Origin: Nannobrachium achirus
Lineage: Eukaryota; Chordata; Actinopteri; Myctophiformes; Myctophidae
NCBI GenBank assembly: GCA_963921795.1
Contig: OY997661.1
Coordinates: forward strand, 42,425,466 to 42,489,465
DNA: 64,000 bases
Direction: 5' to 3'
Shown here piece by piece: positions 1 through 10,439 of the stretch; within the stretch, counting starts at the first letter, position 1, and each line of letters starts with the position of its first letter. The notes beneath the pieces were generated by a model that searched no databases, was not told the DNA's origin, and saw nothing but the letters and a program-made list of their open reading frames with translations. The position numbers and the translations under genes were made by a program.

Positions 1-235
1 TCAATACAGCATGAAATTGTGGATAAAATCCTATCCAACGAGGCTGAGAGGCTAAATCTAATCGAATGGTGGTCCGTGGATCAAATGCTGTGTAAATAAC
101 CGACCTTGATAAGAAAAAGGTTGAAAACCACAGCCGTAAACTGAAAGAAAATGTGCCATTTCCAATTATCCTGCTGTAAAATCCTGAGCGATCATTTCAA
201 ACATTTCAGAATTCACTCAAGGGGGTGCTATAGAC
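1..235. other. gpm6b intron, no recognised element
   Basis: This stretch lies upstream of the first gpm6b exon seen here, so it should be intronic. A 32-codon open frame runs from base 1 to a stop at 97-99, but it has no recognisable motif and no splice context. I see nothing else in it. Confidence 0.4.
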
Positions 236-620
236 CACCTTTTTTCAGCATGGGCACACTTTTCATGTCCCAAGAAGAATCCATGGGCACACCAACATAA
301 TACGGGGGTGTAAATATCGCCACTGTCGGGAAGAAACCTTGTATCTCCAAGTTTCAAATTTGTACGTTTCTTCGCAAAGTAAAGCCCTGCTTCATCATAC
401 AAGACTGTCTCACAACAAGTAGTGAAAACAGCAGATCTACAAGCACACAACGCCTCGCACCGCGAGGCGTTGTGTGCTTGTAGATCGGCTGTTTTCACTA
501 GATTAAATCATTTCTAAAATGATAAATACAATACTGGCTTTCAAGCAGTTTCAAGGGGCACACTTGACCCTTCTCAGGGGCACACCAAAGGTCCCCAGGC
601 ACAGTGGTTGAGAAACACTG
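236..620. mobile_element. hAT-like non-autonomous element carrying K sequence
   Basis: The element is bounded by a perfect 8-bp direct repeat, CTATAGAC, at 228-235 and 621-628. Its right end reads as the complement of CAGTGTTTCTCAACC, a hAT-type terminus; the left end is only loosely similar. The interior holds a family K segment (about 314-520) and the hairpin module at 420-500. The intact duplication suggests a fairly recent insertion. Confidence 0.7.
420..500. repeat. Hairpin module, K type, intact
   Basis: An 81-bp near-perfect inverted repeat bounded by TAGTGAAAACAGC and its complement. This is the K variant, with GCACACAACGCC in one arm and the matching GGCGTTGTGTGC in the other. The one constant mismatch is GCAGATC on the left against GATCGGC on the right. 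Confidence 0.9.
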
Positions 621-947
621 CTATAGACACGAATACAGTGCAGCAAAATCATAAATCACATCCACTGCAAATCCACATCCACACAAATATAGATGGCTTG
701 CTCACCCTCTCCCACCCAGAACCCTCAACTGTTATACAAACAAAAAAATGTGATGCAATACAATGGCCTGGTTAATAGATGAAGATAATGGATCATTTAC
801 GTCAGTGGTGCTGTGTGATCCCTTAGGCTCGTGAGCTGTGTTGTTTTCTGTTCCTGTGTAGGAGGAGGGGGCCAGCCTGCCCAGGGGACGAGGCACACCT
901 GACTCCAATCGTCCCCTGGAGTATTTAAGCAGGCTGGCCATGGCTGT

Positions 948-948
<1 letters not shown>

Positions 949-984
<36 letters not shown>
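949..984. repeat. (CT)n microsatellite
   Basis: About 36 bp of uninterrupted CT dinucleotides, directly beside the palindromic element at 986. Confidence 0.95.
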
Positions 985-985
<1 letters not shown>

Positions 986-986
<1 letters not shown>

Positions 987-1648
987 GCCTGAGCGTTTCA
1001 GGCAAAAATCGTGCACTTTATGAAAGAAGCATGCAATTTGGCACACAGTTAGAACAAGCCATATGGAACATTTTTGGCTATAGGGGCATCGCAGATTTGT
1101 CTTTGGAAACTTGTGGGAGCCAATCAAAGTTGGGCTCTCATAGACTTTACTATACAGTACAATAATACACAAAAATAATAATGCTTTAAGTAGCGTGTGA
1201 GGGATCAAACTAGGTGTTTTTCGGGATTCTGAATTCATTGCAAGCATTTGTTTTGCACGAAAAACATTCCTTTCCGAGAAATGGCCACAACAAAACTGTG
1301 AAAAGTGATGGCTCATCAGTAAACCATAGTTTATGGGGTCCGTTTTTAGCCCAAGGAATGTTTTTCCTGCAAAACAAATGCTTGCATTGGATTCAGAATC
1401 CCGAAAAACACCTAGTTTGACCCCTCACATGCTACTTAAAGCATATTTATTTTTTGTAGCATTTTACTGTATAGTAAAGTCTATGAGAGCTCAACTTTAT
1501 TGGCTCCCGCAAGTTTCCCTAGACAAATCTGCGATGGCCCTATAGCCAAAAATGTTCTGTATGGCATGTTCTAACTGTGTGCCAAATTTCATGCTTCTTT
1601 CATAAAGTGGACGATTCCATCAAAATACTGCCTGAAACGCCTGGACTA
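986..1648. mobile_element. Large palindromic MITE (long inverted arms)
   Basis: Two arms of roughly 300 bp are inverted copies of each other: 986-1286 pairs with about 1330-1648. The outer ends pair GCGTTTCAGGC with GCCTGAAACGC. Related pieces lie at 11426-11470, 35567-36064 and 38865-39020 and share the block for CAAAACAAATGCTTGCA. No transposase frame is visible. The open frames on both strands here mirror each other and are not genes. Confidence 0.75.
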
Positions 1649-1892
1649 ACATTTATTCCAGTCAGCTGGAGTTTATGTGAAGGACCTGTGTCACTGCTTT
1701 GAACCGTATGATAAATGTCTGTTACTACATAGCACCAGGGATTTAATAGTCCGGTAGGCGTGCTACCCGACACCAGGGTCTGCAATTCTCAATTGAAGAT
1801 TAAGGAGACCCCCACCAACCACTGGAGATGTACTAGTTCTATTGTATTAACATATTCTACCATACAGATGAGTTAAAATACAGTTTTATTCA

Positions 1893-2362
1893 TTAACTCT
1901 TCCCACGCTTTGAACGTTCACGTTCGCCCGATTGCGCAAGACCTTACCGCCAATACGGCGCTCGTTCGGTTCGTTCGTCTGATGACTGTAAGCTGATGAG
2001 GGGTCGCGCGGCCGTCTACTGTAAACACATTTTCCGCGGTGATGGTGTAAAAAATCCATTATGCGTTAGATCAACGGAGAACAATTCACTTCCTTGTTGA
2101 TTTCCTCTGGCTGTAAGGCTCTGGGGCCAGTGACTGGTCTTCTTCTTCTTCAACACATAACAGGCAAATTCACATTCATTCTCGCATGACGCCGCCCTCT
2201 GCTGCCTGGCAGACCAAAGTGCACTATTGCACAACCAAAAAAAATAAAAATAAATAAATAAATGTCTGTCTGTCTATCTACTATAACGTCGCAAAGGTAA
2301 GCCGCTTTTTGATGGCGCCAGACCCAATAAATAAATAAATGATCTGGCAGTAGGAGAGTTAA
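1893..2362. mobile_element. TTAA-flanked non-autonomous element
   Basis: The ends read TTAACTCTTCC and GGAGAGTTAA, with TTAA at 1893-1896 and 2359-2362. TTAA targets are typical of piggyBac-type transposons. The ends resemble those of family Q at 23575 and 27704 (TTAACTCATTGAGTGCC). The interior is GC-rich and ends in A-rich simple sequence. No open frame of note. Confidence 0.5.
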
Positions 2363-2688
2363 AGTAAGTTCCGTATCACAGCTTTAAATATTAAAAAACA
2401 AATGTTTACATTGTAGTTTTCTTGCTTACACACAATAGAGACAGTGTGTAGAAGTGGATTTAAACCATTGGGTCTGTTCCTACACCAACCTCCTCAATGT
2501 TATTGTCACATCACAAGTTTGCAGGTGTAAAGGAGTGGGTGATATCTAACAATGTAACACTTCCCCATGTCTTTTGTGTCTCGAGAGCTTGCGCCCAAAG
2601 GGTGCCGGAAAACCTCTGCTAGTCTATGTAAAATGCACAACAAATTAGAAAACACATGCTTAAACGCTTGCTCTTTTGTGTAAGCCAT

Positions 2689-2811
2689 TTACCATGAGAG
2701 GGAGTGGGTTGTTGGCTGATTTACCAATGTTTCAGGGTTGTGGCACGAGGCGAAGCCGAGTGCCAAACAACCCTGAATCAGCCAACAACCCACGACCCTC
2801 GAATGGTAAAT
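2689..2811. repeat. Imperfect palindrome
   Basis: TTACCAT followed by GGGTTGTTGGCTGAT at the left pairs with ATCAGCCAACAACCC and ATGGTAA at the right. An inner pair, CAGGGTTGTGGCAC and GTGCCAAACAACCCTG, makes a two-tier stem. It could be a small foldback element. No target duplication seen. Confidence 0.6.
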
Positions 2812-3540
2812 TGCTTTTCTACCACTTCTACCATATAAATGAAAGAAAACATAGTTGTAACTTGCAAGGTTGGAAATGTCACAACTGCAACACAACAGTG
2901 GGCGGGTTCCATGAGCCAACTCAAGGTTGTTGACTGATATACCACTGTTTTAAGCCAATCAGAATCCAGTATCTGAACATGTGACCACAAAAAGTGGTAG
3001 AAATGCATATGTACGGTATAGACAATATAATACAAAAATGCTATGTGGCTAATACAACTGAAAGTAGTAGCTTCATACACATTTCCCTATAGTGGGATAA
3101 AAAACATTTGCTAAACGTCTGCTAAATATATTTCTAAATGATCCCAGCACCACCCGACCTATATCTGGTCTACTTTTATATAATAACGTGATTGGATGCT
3201 ACCGGTAGGATGTCAATCCTTTCTATCCTATGCAGTTCTTGTAGAGTATAGCCCTCCTGTGATTGCATATCTGCAGATCTGTACAGTGACCTACTGTGCA
3301 TGACCCACATTCAGAGGACAGCTGGCCCACTCATAGATATGCACGTTGCATATGTTGCATTGGCAGCCGTACTGCACCATACTGCATAAGTCATTAAACC
3401 CCAATTTAATCACTGCTGGTTTCACATTGAAATCAGCAGTGAAACTACTCACAAGCTACCGTAAATACCTGATCTTTGGCTGAGTTTCCATTGATTTTTT
3501 TAGCCACTCTTTTAGAGGTGAACTTCATACAATTCAATTA
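2812..3540. other. gpm6b intron, nothing recognised
   Basis: AT-rich intronic sequence. Bases 3098-3127 faintly resemble the GTCTGCTAAAT tail of fish tRNA-derived SINEs. No exon with plausible splice sites and no reading frame related to the M6/PLP family was found. Confidence 0.4.
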
Positions 3541-4018
3541 ATTTCAAAGCAGCTTTATTGGCATGAGAAAACATACGTTTACATTGCCAAAGCAAGTTTC
3601 AAAACATAATAAAAACATTTGAAAATGGGGAACATATATATATACAGTTGGAGGGGGTACAGCATTTGTATACATTTTGTCATTATGTACTGTATATACA
3701 AGCAGGGTATGACGCTTTTTGGAACAGATATCAGCATTTCTTTTTTCTCGATACAATTTCAATAGCATAGAAAAGAAGGAAAGGGGGGAAAAAAAGCCTC
3801 AAATTTAAAACGTGTTTAAAGGTATCAGCTCTGTTTATACTGTATTATGTGCAGTAGGTCTAGATGACTCTCAATGGTTTGTAGTCCTTAGGGTGGTTGT
3901 ATTCCATTGTCTAGCCTTCTTTTATCGCAACAGTTCACAAATCTTGCTGTGTTTGCATCATTGTTGTATTTCTCCCAGTAGTTATGGGAGTTTTTTGTTG
4001 TTGGTCATGTTTACAAAC

Positions 4019-4424
4019 TAGGGATGGGACAATAAGCGATATTATAGTATTGTGATAAAAAACACTCACGATAATCGTATCGTGGAGATTTATTTTATTG
4101 TGATATTGTCCTCTGTCATGCACTGGGCTCAATTCACCTTTTATTTGCTGAGCTGTATATCTGGTACCACTTAAACCCTCTATAATTGGTAAAAGGTACT
4201 TACTTGTATACGTACTTGATACAGTCTTTTTTTCACTCTATCAAATGTCTTTGCCAAAAAATAGCTGATCTACAAGCTCACAACGCGTCGCAACGGGACG
4301 CGTTGTGAGCTTGTAGATCGGCTATTTTTTGGCAAATGTTCCGGCCCAAGGTAACGGATTTTGATTGTCACGATAATATTGTAAATCGTGATATGACATT
4401 TTAATAAGGATCGTCCCATCCTTA
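4019..4424. mobile_element. hAT-like element, family G
   Basis: Ends TAGGGATGGGAC and GTCCCATCCTTA are flanked by a perfect 8-bp target duplication, TTACAAAC, at 4011-4018 and 4425-4432. The element sits inside the LINE fragment. The interior is rich in CGATA-type words and carries an intact hairpin module. A broken relative lies at 35113-35243. Confidence 0.85.
4250..4336. repeat. Hairpin module in family G, intact
   Basis: An 87-bp inverted repeat. The outer stem TTTGCCAAAAAATAGC pairs with GCTATTTTTTGGCAAA, and the inner stem CACAACGCGTCGC pairs with its complement. The outer stem extends into family-specific sequence. Confidence 0.93.
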
Positions 4425-4589
4425 TTACAAACTCACTTTGGGTGTGCATAATCTGTGGGTTAATTGTAGTATGTGTCTCTGATGTCTTGGTGTAGTGGGC
4501 AGGTGGTTAGAAAGTGTAGCTCTGTTTTTCCACCACATTTTGTGTGCATGTGTGTCATCATGCAGTATATTTCCTCTTGTATCCTTCAG

Positions 4590-4663
4590 GTGTGATTCCA
4601 TGGAGCGCCTCACCGGGAATAGCCTGTGGCAACACACTGACAGACATCTGTAGTACCAGTGAG
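4590..4663 (+). CDS. gpm6b: Neuronal membrane glycoprotein M6-b, internal exon (partial gene)
   Basis: This is a 74-bp internal exon of the proteolipid (PLP/DM20/M6) family gene. An AG acceptor at 4588-4589 follows a pyrimidine-rich tract and a GTGAG donor follows at 4664. The first two bases complete a split glycine codon; translation then gives VIPWSASPGIACGNTLTDIC and STSE. This matches the end of the second extracellular loop (family pattern YGVLPW...CG...IC), including the cysteines that form disulfides in PLP1. M6B is a four-pass plasma-membrane protein of neurons and glia, linked to membrane traffic and process outgrowth. Earlier exons lie outside the window. The 74-bp length equals the matching PLP1 exon as I recall it. 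Exon identity is very likely; the a or b teleost duplicate cannot be decided. Confidence 0.93.
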
Positions 4664-4756
4664 GTGAGACACTGATGGTCCAATAATCCTCTATTCATCT
4701 CTGCCGTCTCCCCGTTCTGTCTGCTCCCTTTCTTCTCTCCAGCTGTCTTTCTGTGC

Positions 4757-5206
4757 CAGCGTTGTTTTTGACAGCACATTTTGATTTAGTTTGAGTCTTT
4801 TGAATAAAATGTATTTTAGTTTTAGTCATAATTTAGTCACCCGAACAGTTTTAGTTTTAGTCTATTTTTAGTCGACTAAATATCATAAGATGTATTTTGG
4901 CAGGCCTTGATGGCATCGTAATGACTGATTTCTCGCTTGGTTATGTGCTGAAAATAGACGATCTACAAGCTCACAACTTGTAGATATGCTATTTTCAGCA
5001 CACAACACCTGAGAGCAACCAAACATAAAATGACTGTCTTCTCCACTAGTCCCTCCCTAACGTTTTAGTCTAGTTTTTATTTTGTTGACGAAATTGTCAA
5101 TATATTTAGTCTTAGTTTTAGTCATCATAGTTTAGTTTTTATTTAGTTTTCGTCAGTGAAAAACAAACATTTTTTGTCATAGTTTTAGTCGACGAAATCA
5201 ACACTG
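4757..5206. mobile_element. hAT-like element, family H copy 1
   Basis: The left end CAGCGTTGTTTTTGACA and right end TCAACACTG match the family H ends. The interior is full of TTTTAGTC words, as in the copies at 20301, 30327 and 50099. It fills most of the 609-bp gpm6b intron between 4663 and 5273 and ends only 67 bp before the next exon. I see no clear target duplication. Confidence 0.75.
4944..5002. repeat. Hairpin module in family H, shortened
   Basis: The outer stem TGTGCTGAAAATAG pairs with CTATTTTCAGCACA. The GC-rich inner stem is missing: GATCTACAAGCTCACAAC is followed directly by TTGTAGATATGC. Confidence 0.85.
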
Positions 5207-5272
5207 TTTTATGTACTCTGTTGTCTTTTCTCCTCTCCTTGCTAACTGAAACTCTCCCATGATCCCTTGCAG

Positions 5273-5338
5273 TTCTACCTCTCCTACCACCTGTACATCG
5301 TTGCGTTTGCCGGCGCCGGAGCCACCGTCATTGCGTTG
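5273..5338 (+). CDS. gpm6b: Neuronal membrane glycoprotein M6-b, penultimate coding exon
   Basis: A 66-bp in-frame exon between CCCTTGCAG (acceptor at 5271-5272) and GTAAG (donor from 5339). It begins at a codon boundary and encodes FYLSYHLYIVAFAGAG then ATVIAL, the start and core of the fourth transmembrane helix of the PLP/M6 family. The AGAGATVIAL string is the M6B form; M6A, as I recall it, has AGAGAAVIAM. Together with the gene neighbourhood this selects gpm6b. The phase joins correctly to GAG at the end of the previous exon and to ATC at the start of the next. Its short length and position agree with the matching PLP1 exon. It is flanked closely by transposons on both sides. Confidence 0.95.
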
Positions 5339-5428
5339 GTAAGCTCCTCATGACACTTCCCTTAATGCAGGGGTCTTCAACAGGGGGGGGGGGGGGGGGG
5401 GGGCACCAAATCCTTGTGTGATAGGATC

Positions 5429-5670
5429 GGGAGAGTGTTTTCTGCAGGTGATTCAGTCCGAGTGTATCAAAGGGTGCGTTCGGAAATGCGCACCGGGTGT
5501 GGTTAGGGGTTAGGGGTTAGGGTTAGGTTTAGGCATAGTTTTACTGAGGTTAGGGTTAGGATTAGGGTTAGGTTTAGGCACTCACTACACTGAGCACATA
5601 CCCGGTGTACATTTCCGAACGCACCCTTTGATACACTCGGACTGAAACACCAGCAGAAAACACTCTCCCG
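5429..5670. mobile_element. Palindromic element nested in family C copy
   Basis: Ends GGGAGAGTGTTTTCTGC and its complement continue inward through AGTCCGAGTGTATCAAAGGG and its complement. The core is TTAGGG-like words on both sides. ATAGGATC at 5421-5428 is repeated at 5671-5678. The uninterrupted family C copy at 13324 reads GTGATAGGATAATTATTTT, so it gives the empty site. Confidence 0.88.
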
Positions 5671-5737
5671 ATAGGATCATTATTTTCAATTAAAAACTTT
5701 GAACCCTCGCATCCCTATTCTGAGGAGAACTTTAGCC

Positions 5738-5810
5738 AAAAATAGCAGATCGACAAGCTCTCAACGCCTCGCAGCGCGAGGCGTTGAGAGCTTGTAGATC
5801 GGCTATTTTC
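5738..5810. repeat. Hairpin module in family C copy 1, intact
   Basis: AAAATAGCAGATCGACAAGC pairs with its complement across a GCCTCGCAGCGCGAGGC core. Here the middle of both arms reads CTCTCAACG and CGTTGAGAG, where other copies have CTCACAACG and CGTTGTGAG. The change is on both arms. Confidence 0.92.
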
Positions 5811-6191
5811 AGCAGAGGTTTGGTGTAGAGGTCAAAAAGAGCAGACCAAGTACAGAGTGAAAGGTCAAGTTTACTACGTATCGGCGATTGAAGTGGCTAA
5901 ATGTCTGAAACATGAATCCAACATAGACTGATGACAGTGCCGTCAAACAAGTCGATGTAAATCTGCACAACGCATTTATACAATATGTAGAGGGGGTCCC
6001 TGCTTCATCTCTCTCTCAGCTAAGGGGTCCTTGGCCAGAAAACGTTGAAGACCCCTGCTGTAATGCGCTCCAGAATATGCACGTTGCCATGGCACGCTTA
6101 GCGGTTGTCATAGCAACCCTGCCGCCTCTCAGTTTTGTGTGCATCTCTCCCACCCAGAGGGATGCACATAATGCCCTATATAGCCTGCAGC

Positions 6192-6193
6192 GT

Positions 6194-6258
<65 letters not shown>
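6192..6258. repeat. (CA)n microsatellite
   Basis: About 67 bp of CA repeats with interspersed CG steps, in the last gpm6b intron. Open frames across it are artefacts of the repeat. Confidence 0.95.
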
Positions 6259-6260
<2 letters not shown>

Positions 6261-7062
6261 AAGGATACAGGCTGACACACATCATGATGGCACTTAGTAC
6301 CGTGTCAACATTTTTGTACTCTTGCTTTTTTAGTAGGACACAGTGGGACAATTGTTGTTTTTTGTTAAGGGAACAGGAGACATGAAAAGGGCAGCAAGCT
6401 CTACCGGATATCATTACTGATCCGTCTATCTAATCATAGTGGATGAGACATTGTAGTCAATTAGTTGATTAGATGCGATCTTAGACTTAAGTGTGGGACC
6501 CTAGTCTGGGATCCCTTCACATTTCGGGGTTTGATCCGGTCGGAGGAAACCACTTTGTCATGTTGTAGTTCTCAAAGGACTACAATTTGTCCAGAAAGAT
6601 CAAACCGGATTCAGTTTTAACCCCAAATAATTCCCCTGCGCTCAAGGACTTACTTTTAGGGCCTACCTAATAAACCCCTTGATGCGGCGTAGTTTTGCTT
6701 TTGGAAAATTCGTTTGGTATATGCATCTTTTAGTCCAACTCCTAGCGACTGGCAAGACCACACTAGGCTACTCTAGCATTTTAACAGGGATTGGGGAAAC
6801 AAACAGAGGGAACCAAAACAAAACGATGCTGCATCTTCTGCATGCTTGTGGTTTCCGCCTAGAACGGGTCACCAGGCTTTCCTCCGAGAAAGCCTGGTGA
6901 CGTGAGGTTAGCGGGACCGTAGTAGGCACTAGGGGCAAGGCGAAAAGGATATGTGTAACTCCTATTCAAAGAGACTTCTTCAGAATGCACCGTACTGACT
7001 GTGTGTTCTCTGTCCTGTCCTCGTCCACTTCTTCCTCGCTCTCTCTTTTTGTCCTCTGCCAG
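6259..7062. other. gpm6b: Last gpm6b intron, remainder
   Basis: Intronic sequence up to the acceptor TCCTCTGCCAG at 7052-7062. At 6480-6620 there are loosely inverted blocks (GGTTTGATCCGG and CCGGATTC; CTCAAAGGACTACAA). The only strong structure is the hairpin at 6868-6901. Confidence 0.5.
6868..6901. repeat. Perfect short hairpin
   Basis: GTCACCAGGCTTTC and GAAAGCCTGGTGAC form a 14-bp perfect stem with a 6-base loop. It may be the remains of a transposon end or a chance palindrome. No repeat of it was noticed elsewhere. Confidence 0.85.
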
Positions 7063-7215
7063 ATCCACTACCTGATGATCCTGGGGGCCAACTGGGCCTA
7101 CCTGAAGAGCGCCGTGGGCACGCACGAGTACCAGGACATCAAGACCAAGGACGACCAGGACCTGGAGGCCGAGGCCCGCTCCAAGGACGGCCAGAACTCC
7201 TCCTCTTACTCATAA
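7063..7215 (+). CDS. gpm6b: Neuronal membrane glycoprotein M6-b, terminal coding exon
   Basis: The exon starts after the acceptor AG at 7061-7062 and reads IHYLMILGANWAYLKSAVG, then a charged tail of about 30 residues ending NSSSYS, with stop TAA at 7213-7215. The first part completes transmembrane helix 4; the rest is the cytoplasmic C-terminus (family pattern: LMILxxNWAYLKD..., a short Y-x-D-I-K stretch and a serine-rich end). The 50 codons join in phase with the previous exon. The exon is GC-rich against its introns, as is usual for fish coding exons. The tail EYQDIKTKDDQDLEAEA is more acidic than the mammalian M6B I recall. No breaks are seen. Confidence 0.96.
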   Translation: MHYLMILGANWAYLKSAVGTHEYQDIKTKDDQDLEAEARSKDGQNSSSYS

Positions 7216-7880
7216 GGACGGGCCTCGCTTCTGTCGCCGACCCCTCCTCCCATCTCCACCACCCCCCGTTCCTCCCCGGCCATCGTCCCCTCCTCTCTCC
7301 ACACCCCTCTCCCTCTCCATTTCTCTCGCTCACCTCCTTCCACCTCTCCTCCCCCCCTCCTCTCTGAATTAAACAAACCAATCGGTCATGTTCGATAGTC
7401 ACGCAAACCCCGATTCTCTGTCCCCCGGTTCTCCACTGTGGGTTGGTTTAGTGGTCCATAAAACGTTGTGGGCAGGGCAGTGACCACTGCATAGATGCTG
7501 ACGAGTTCAGTGTGTGGCCGGTTACGTTCGTCTACTCAACACGCAGCCGCTTTGGTGGCTAAAACGTGCCATTGGTCTATTCGATAAAACAGTTGGCGGG
7601 TAAATTCGCAAAAAAAAAAACAAAAAAAAAAAACAGGGTGGATTTGAGGGTTCCAGGTGGGGGGGGTGGGGGGGAGGATCAGGGATAGCCTTGGTGGGGC
7701 CCAAAAATTGGTCGCAAAGACGCTTCAGAACCGTCAGAGTTCCCTGTCGTCGGGTCGAGCTCGGGTTCTGATCGGCGAGTAGATAGCGTGTCGCTTTTTG
7801 GGACGCAGCTAGTGAACGTGACCCTTGCAGTGATGGCTGTTCAGAGCCAGCGCAGCTTTTCTCAACACAATCTCCTAAAC

Positions 7881-8282
7881 CAGTGGTTCTCAACCTTGTC
7901 AGGCCACGACCCCCAAATAATCATATTTGAACCGAAGAGTTCAGGCATTACATTTTTTATAACACGGTTCTATTGTGAAAATAGCAGATCTACATGCTCA
8001 CAACGCGTCGCGTTGCGAGGCGTTGCGAGCATGTAGATTAGCTATAATATTTGACAATTTGGCCAATGTTTAATTTGTCATTTTAGAGTTGTTAAAAAGT
8101 CCTTAAATTGTCACTTTAGAAATGTGCAGATACTCTCTATAAACTTACACTTCATGTTGGTTTGTTTACTGTTGAGTGAGAAGACAATGTTGCACATAAG
8201 TTAATCATCTGGGGACCCCCCCAAAATAATTTGGGGACCACCCTGGGGGTCCCCAAATCGACCCACAGGTTGAGAACCACTG
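7881..8282. mobile_element. hAT-like element, family D copy 1
   Basis: Ends CAGTGGTTCTCAACC and GGTTGAGAACCACTG are flanked by a perfect 8-bp duplication, TCCTAAAC, at 7873-7880 and 8283-8290. Subterminal GACCCCC and GGGGTCC words are inverted. The hairpin module lies in the middle. It probably lies within the gpm6b 3' UTR. Confidence 0.92.
7978..8046. repeat. Hairpin module in family D copy 1
   Basis: GAAAATAGCAGATCTACATG pairs with CATGTAGATTAGCTA. Both arms carry the CATG change where other copies have CAAG. The core GCGTCGCGTTGCGAGGC has begun to decay. Confidence 0.9.
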
Positions 8283-8818
8283 TCCTAAACAGCCTAAAAA
8301 CCACTCGGTCACTGCCTGCTTCCGCCCCCACCTCAACCTTTCCACACAGTGAAGCCAGGCAGGAAACTAACTTCCTCTGCTTTTGTTTGGTGTTTTATAT
8401 ACGTATATATATGAATATGAATATATTGTGTGAATGTGTATGAATGTTCTTCTTTTGTTAATACACTTTCAAAAGGTATGCCAGGTAACTATTACTATTA
8501 TTATGATCTCTTCTGGTTTTCTTTATTCCCTTTATTCCCGTTTTCCTAGAACTTTTTCTCTTCTCTTTGACTGGTACTTTTTTTATTGGTGATGCTTGAT
8601 ATGTCGTTGCACTATTTACAAAAAAAGGAAGTTCGGTGTAAAAAAAAAAAAGGCCCTCGTCCGTTACAAAGCACTCAAGGACCCCCAACCCCCTCTCATC
8701 CAAGTCACTAAAGACAGGAACTCCGGTTGTGTGCCAACTCGGAGACGATCACACGGTGCATGATCCGTATTTTCCAAATCAGAATTAAAAATACGTAAAC
8801 AAAGTTGCATTTGACACT

Positions 8819-9064
8819 AGAGTTGTGGTTCACCTCCAAAATGACTTTTTTTCTATCAACTACTTGATTATAATAAATGTACCCCCGGTAGGGGACCCAA
8901 AGTGTCTTTGGGTACCCTATCGGAATCAATGGGAGCTTTATTGGCTTAGGGGCTTTAATGGTTTAGGAATGTGACAAATACAAAAAATATCCATACATTG
9001 GGGTCTCCATGGGGTGAGTAATCAATAGAAAAAAAGTCATTTTGGGGGTGAACTACTCCTTTAA
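8819..9064. mobile_element. Family P element copy, left end decayed
   Basis: The right end GGGGGTGAACTACTCCTTTAA matches the element at 28207-28519, and the left GGTTCACCTCCAAAATGAC is its inverted counterpart with a mutated TTAA. The central palindrome pairs GGTAGGGGACCCAAAG with CTTTGGGTACCC. Confidence 0.75.
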
Positions 9065-10439
9065 GGGTACAGTCACACATGCGTGAATTGAATATCCGTG
9101 TCCGGTTAATTTCCATTCTGTGCGAGCAAAGTGATGGAGCAAGTTCACGTTCACTTGCATCACACCAAATTCAACCGGTGTTGGCCACTCCGCTGCATTT
9201 TGTGCACGGGTGACCGTACGCGGAAGCCGCATGTACCTTACGCAGGAACTGAAACGGTGACTCCTTGTGACAAGAGACCTGACCGTCTCAATGTGTTCCA
9301 GTCTGTTTCTGAATCCATTTATTCACTGTTTAGGCAGCCTGGGGAAGATCAGATCTGTGCCACTAAAGGACCCCAGATTCTATATCGCAATGCCGCCCCA
9401 CCAAAGTATCGTGATATTACGATCATATCTTTGGGTCAGGTATCTGCGATACTGTGAAAAATATTGCACAGGGTAGCAAATATTGCGACACGCGGCCAAG
9501 CCTAACCGCACCATCAACAGTGACTCGCTGATCAATCAGTTTGTGGAATAAAACAGACCCGATAACTCATACTATCACTTTATACAGCCACGCCCTTTTT
9601 GTAAATGGGGTTCACTTGTAAATATCTGAACCAGACCCTTTGAGGATCTCGAACACCTCTCCACGTGGGGGAAAAGCTCTTTATTATTCTCCACAGATAT
9701 GTAAATGTACCATTTGGGATATGTGTTTAGCATTCGACCACTAGTTCCGCATTTGATATAATTGTAATGTAACATCTTTAAACGATATGTTGTGAGAGGG
9801 ATTACAGTGCAGTCCTGATAATGATAAGATATGACATGATAGATTTGAGGTGCTTGTGATGTATACATTTTAAAATGTGAAGGAAATTGATTTTTTTGAA
9901 CATATTGGTTTTAGGCAGCTGGGTATTATTTTTCCTCTCGTGATTCTGTAAGAAATAACTTTTATGGAAACTGTTTGTGCTTCTTTTACGACGGCCAGCC
10001 AAACGAGTGACTCCAAATGTTGATGATGTCACGTTTTTTTCAGTTTTTCTTTTGTTTCGTTTTCGTTTTTATGCCTATCACATGAGCCACAGAGACTGTT
10101 TTGGATGTTTACACTAATATAAATAAAAAAAACAAGTCAGGAATTTTCATACGTTGATTTTATAATCAGATATCGTTTAATATTCAAAAAACTATAATCT
10201 ATATCAGTCATCGTTGGTTAGTTTTTAACCCCCTCTGAAAAACAACCGCGGAGGGCCGTTTTGAAACTCATGAGATGAGCATGTCAGTATCGTCCACGTG
10301 TGCAACTGTGTATTCTGGGGGGAGAAAAAAAAAAGGAATATATTGCCATGTGTGTTATTTTTGTTCGATATACGTGCTTTGCCCGCCCGGGAATCACTAT
10401 TGAGAGGTGAAAACAAACACATTCAGTGTCCTATTAAGG
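9065..10439. other. Single-copy-looking sequence, likely gpm6b 3' UTR and beyond
   Basis: No transposon ends, hairpin modules or coding exons were recognised. This is one of the longest repeat-poor stretches in the window, which fits conserved 3' UTR sequence. Confidence 0.4.

Larger units (their letters stand above)
3541..4550 (-). mobile_element. LINE 3' fragment, antisense in gpm6b intron
   Basis: Read on the minus strand, about 4547-4461 encodes CGGKTELHFLTTCPLHQDI followed by a stop. This resembles the cysteine/histidine C-terminus of fish LINE reverse-transcriptase proteins (C..C...HF...C). Downstream the sequence reaches a 3' tail with GCCAATAAAGC followed by an ATT-rich end near 3541. 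A hAT-like element (4019-4424) splits it. The fragment is 5'-truncated, as is usual for LINEs. The clade is uncertain; L1/Tx1-like is my guess. Confidence 0.6.
5368..6057. mobile_element. hAT-like element, family C copy 1, interrupted
   Basis: Ends CAGGGGTCTTCAAC and GTTGAAGACCCCTG. Flanks CCTTAATG and CTGTAATG agree at six of eight bases, a decayed target duplication. A run of G follows the left end. The copy is interrupted by the palindromic element at 5429-5670 and carries the hairpin module at 5738-5810. It lies in the last gpm6b intron. Confidence 0.85.
7216..10127 (+). other. gpm6b: Probable gpm6b 3' UTR
   Basis: After the stop codon a C- and T-rich stretch (7240-7360) leads into AT-rich sequence without further coding potential. 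AATAAA motifs that could serve for polyadenylation occur at 9547-9552 and 10122-10127, the second in an A-rich context. Two transposons sit inside (7881-8282 and 8819-9064). The true end of the transcript is an inference; transcript data would settle it. Confidence 0.5.

Noticed and set aside
1-99. A 32-codon open frame at the window edge as a gene end
   Set aside because: It is short, has no recognisable motif and would lie in the gpm6b intron. It may be a transposon remnant.
4425-4637. Minus-strand open frame overlapping the gpm6b exon at 4590
   Set aside because: Part lies antisense to the exon and part in a different frame of the LINE fragment; neither makes a coherent protein.
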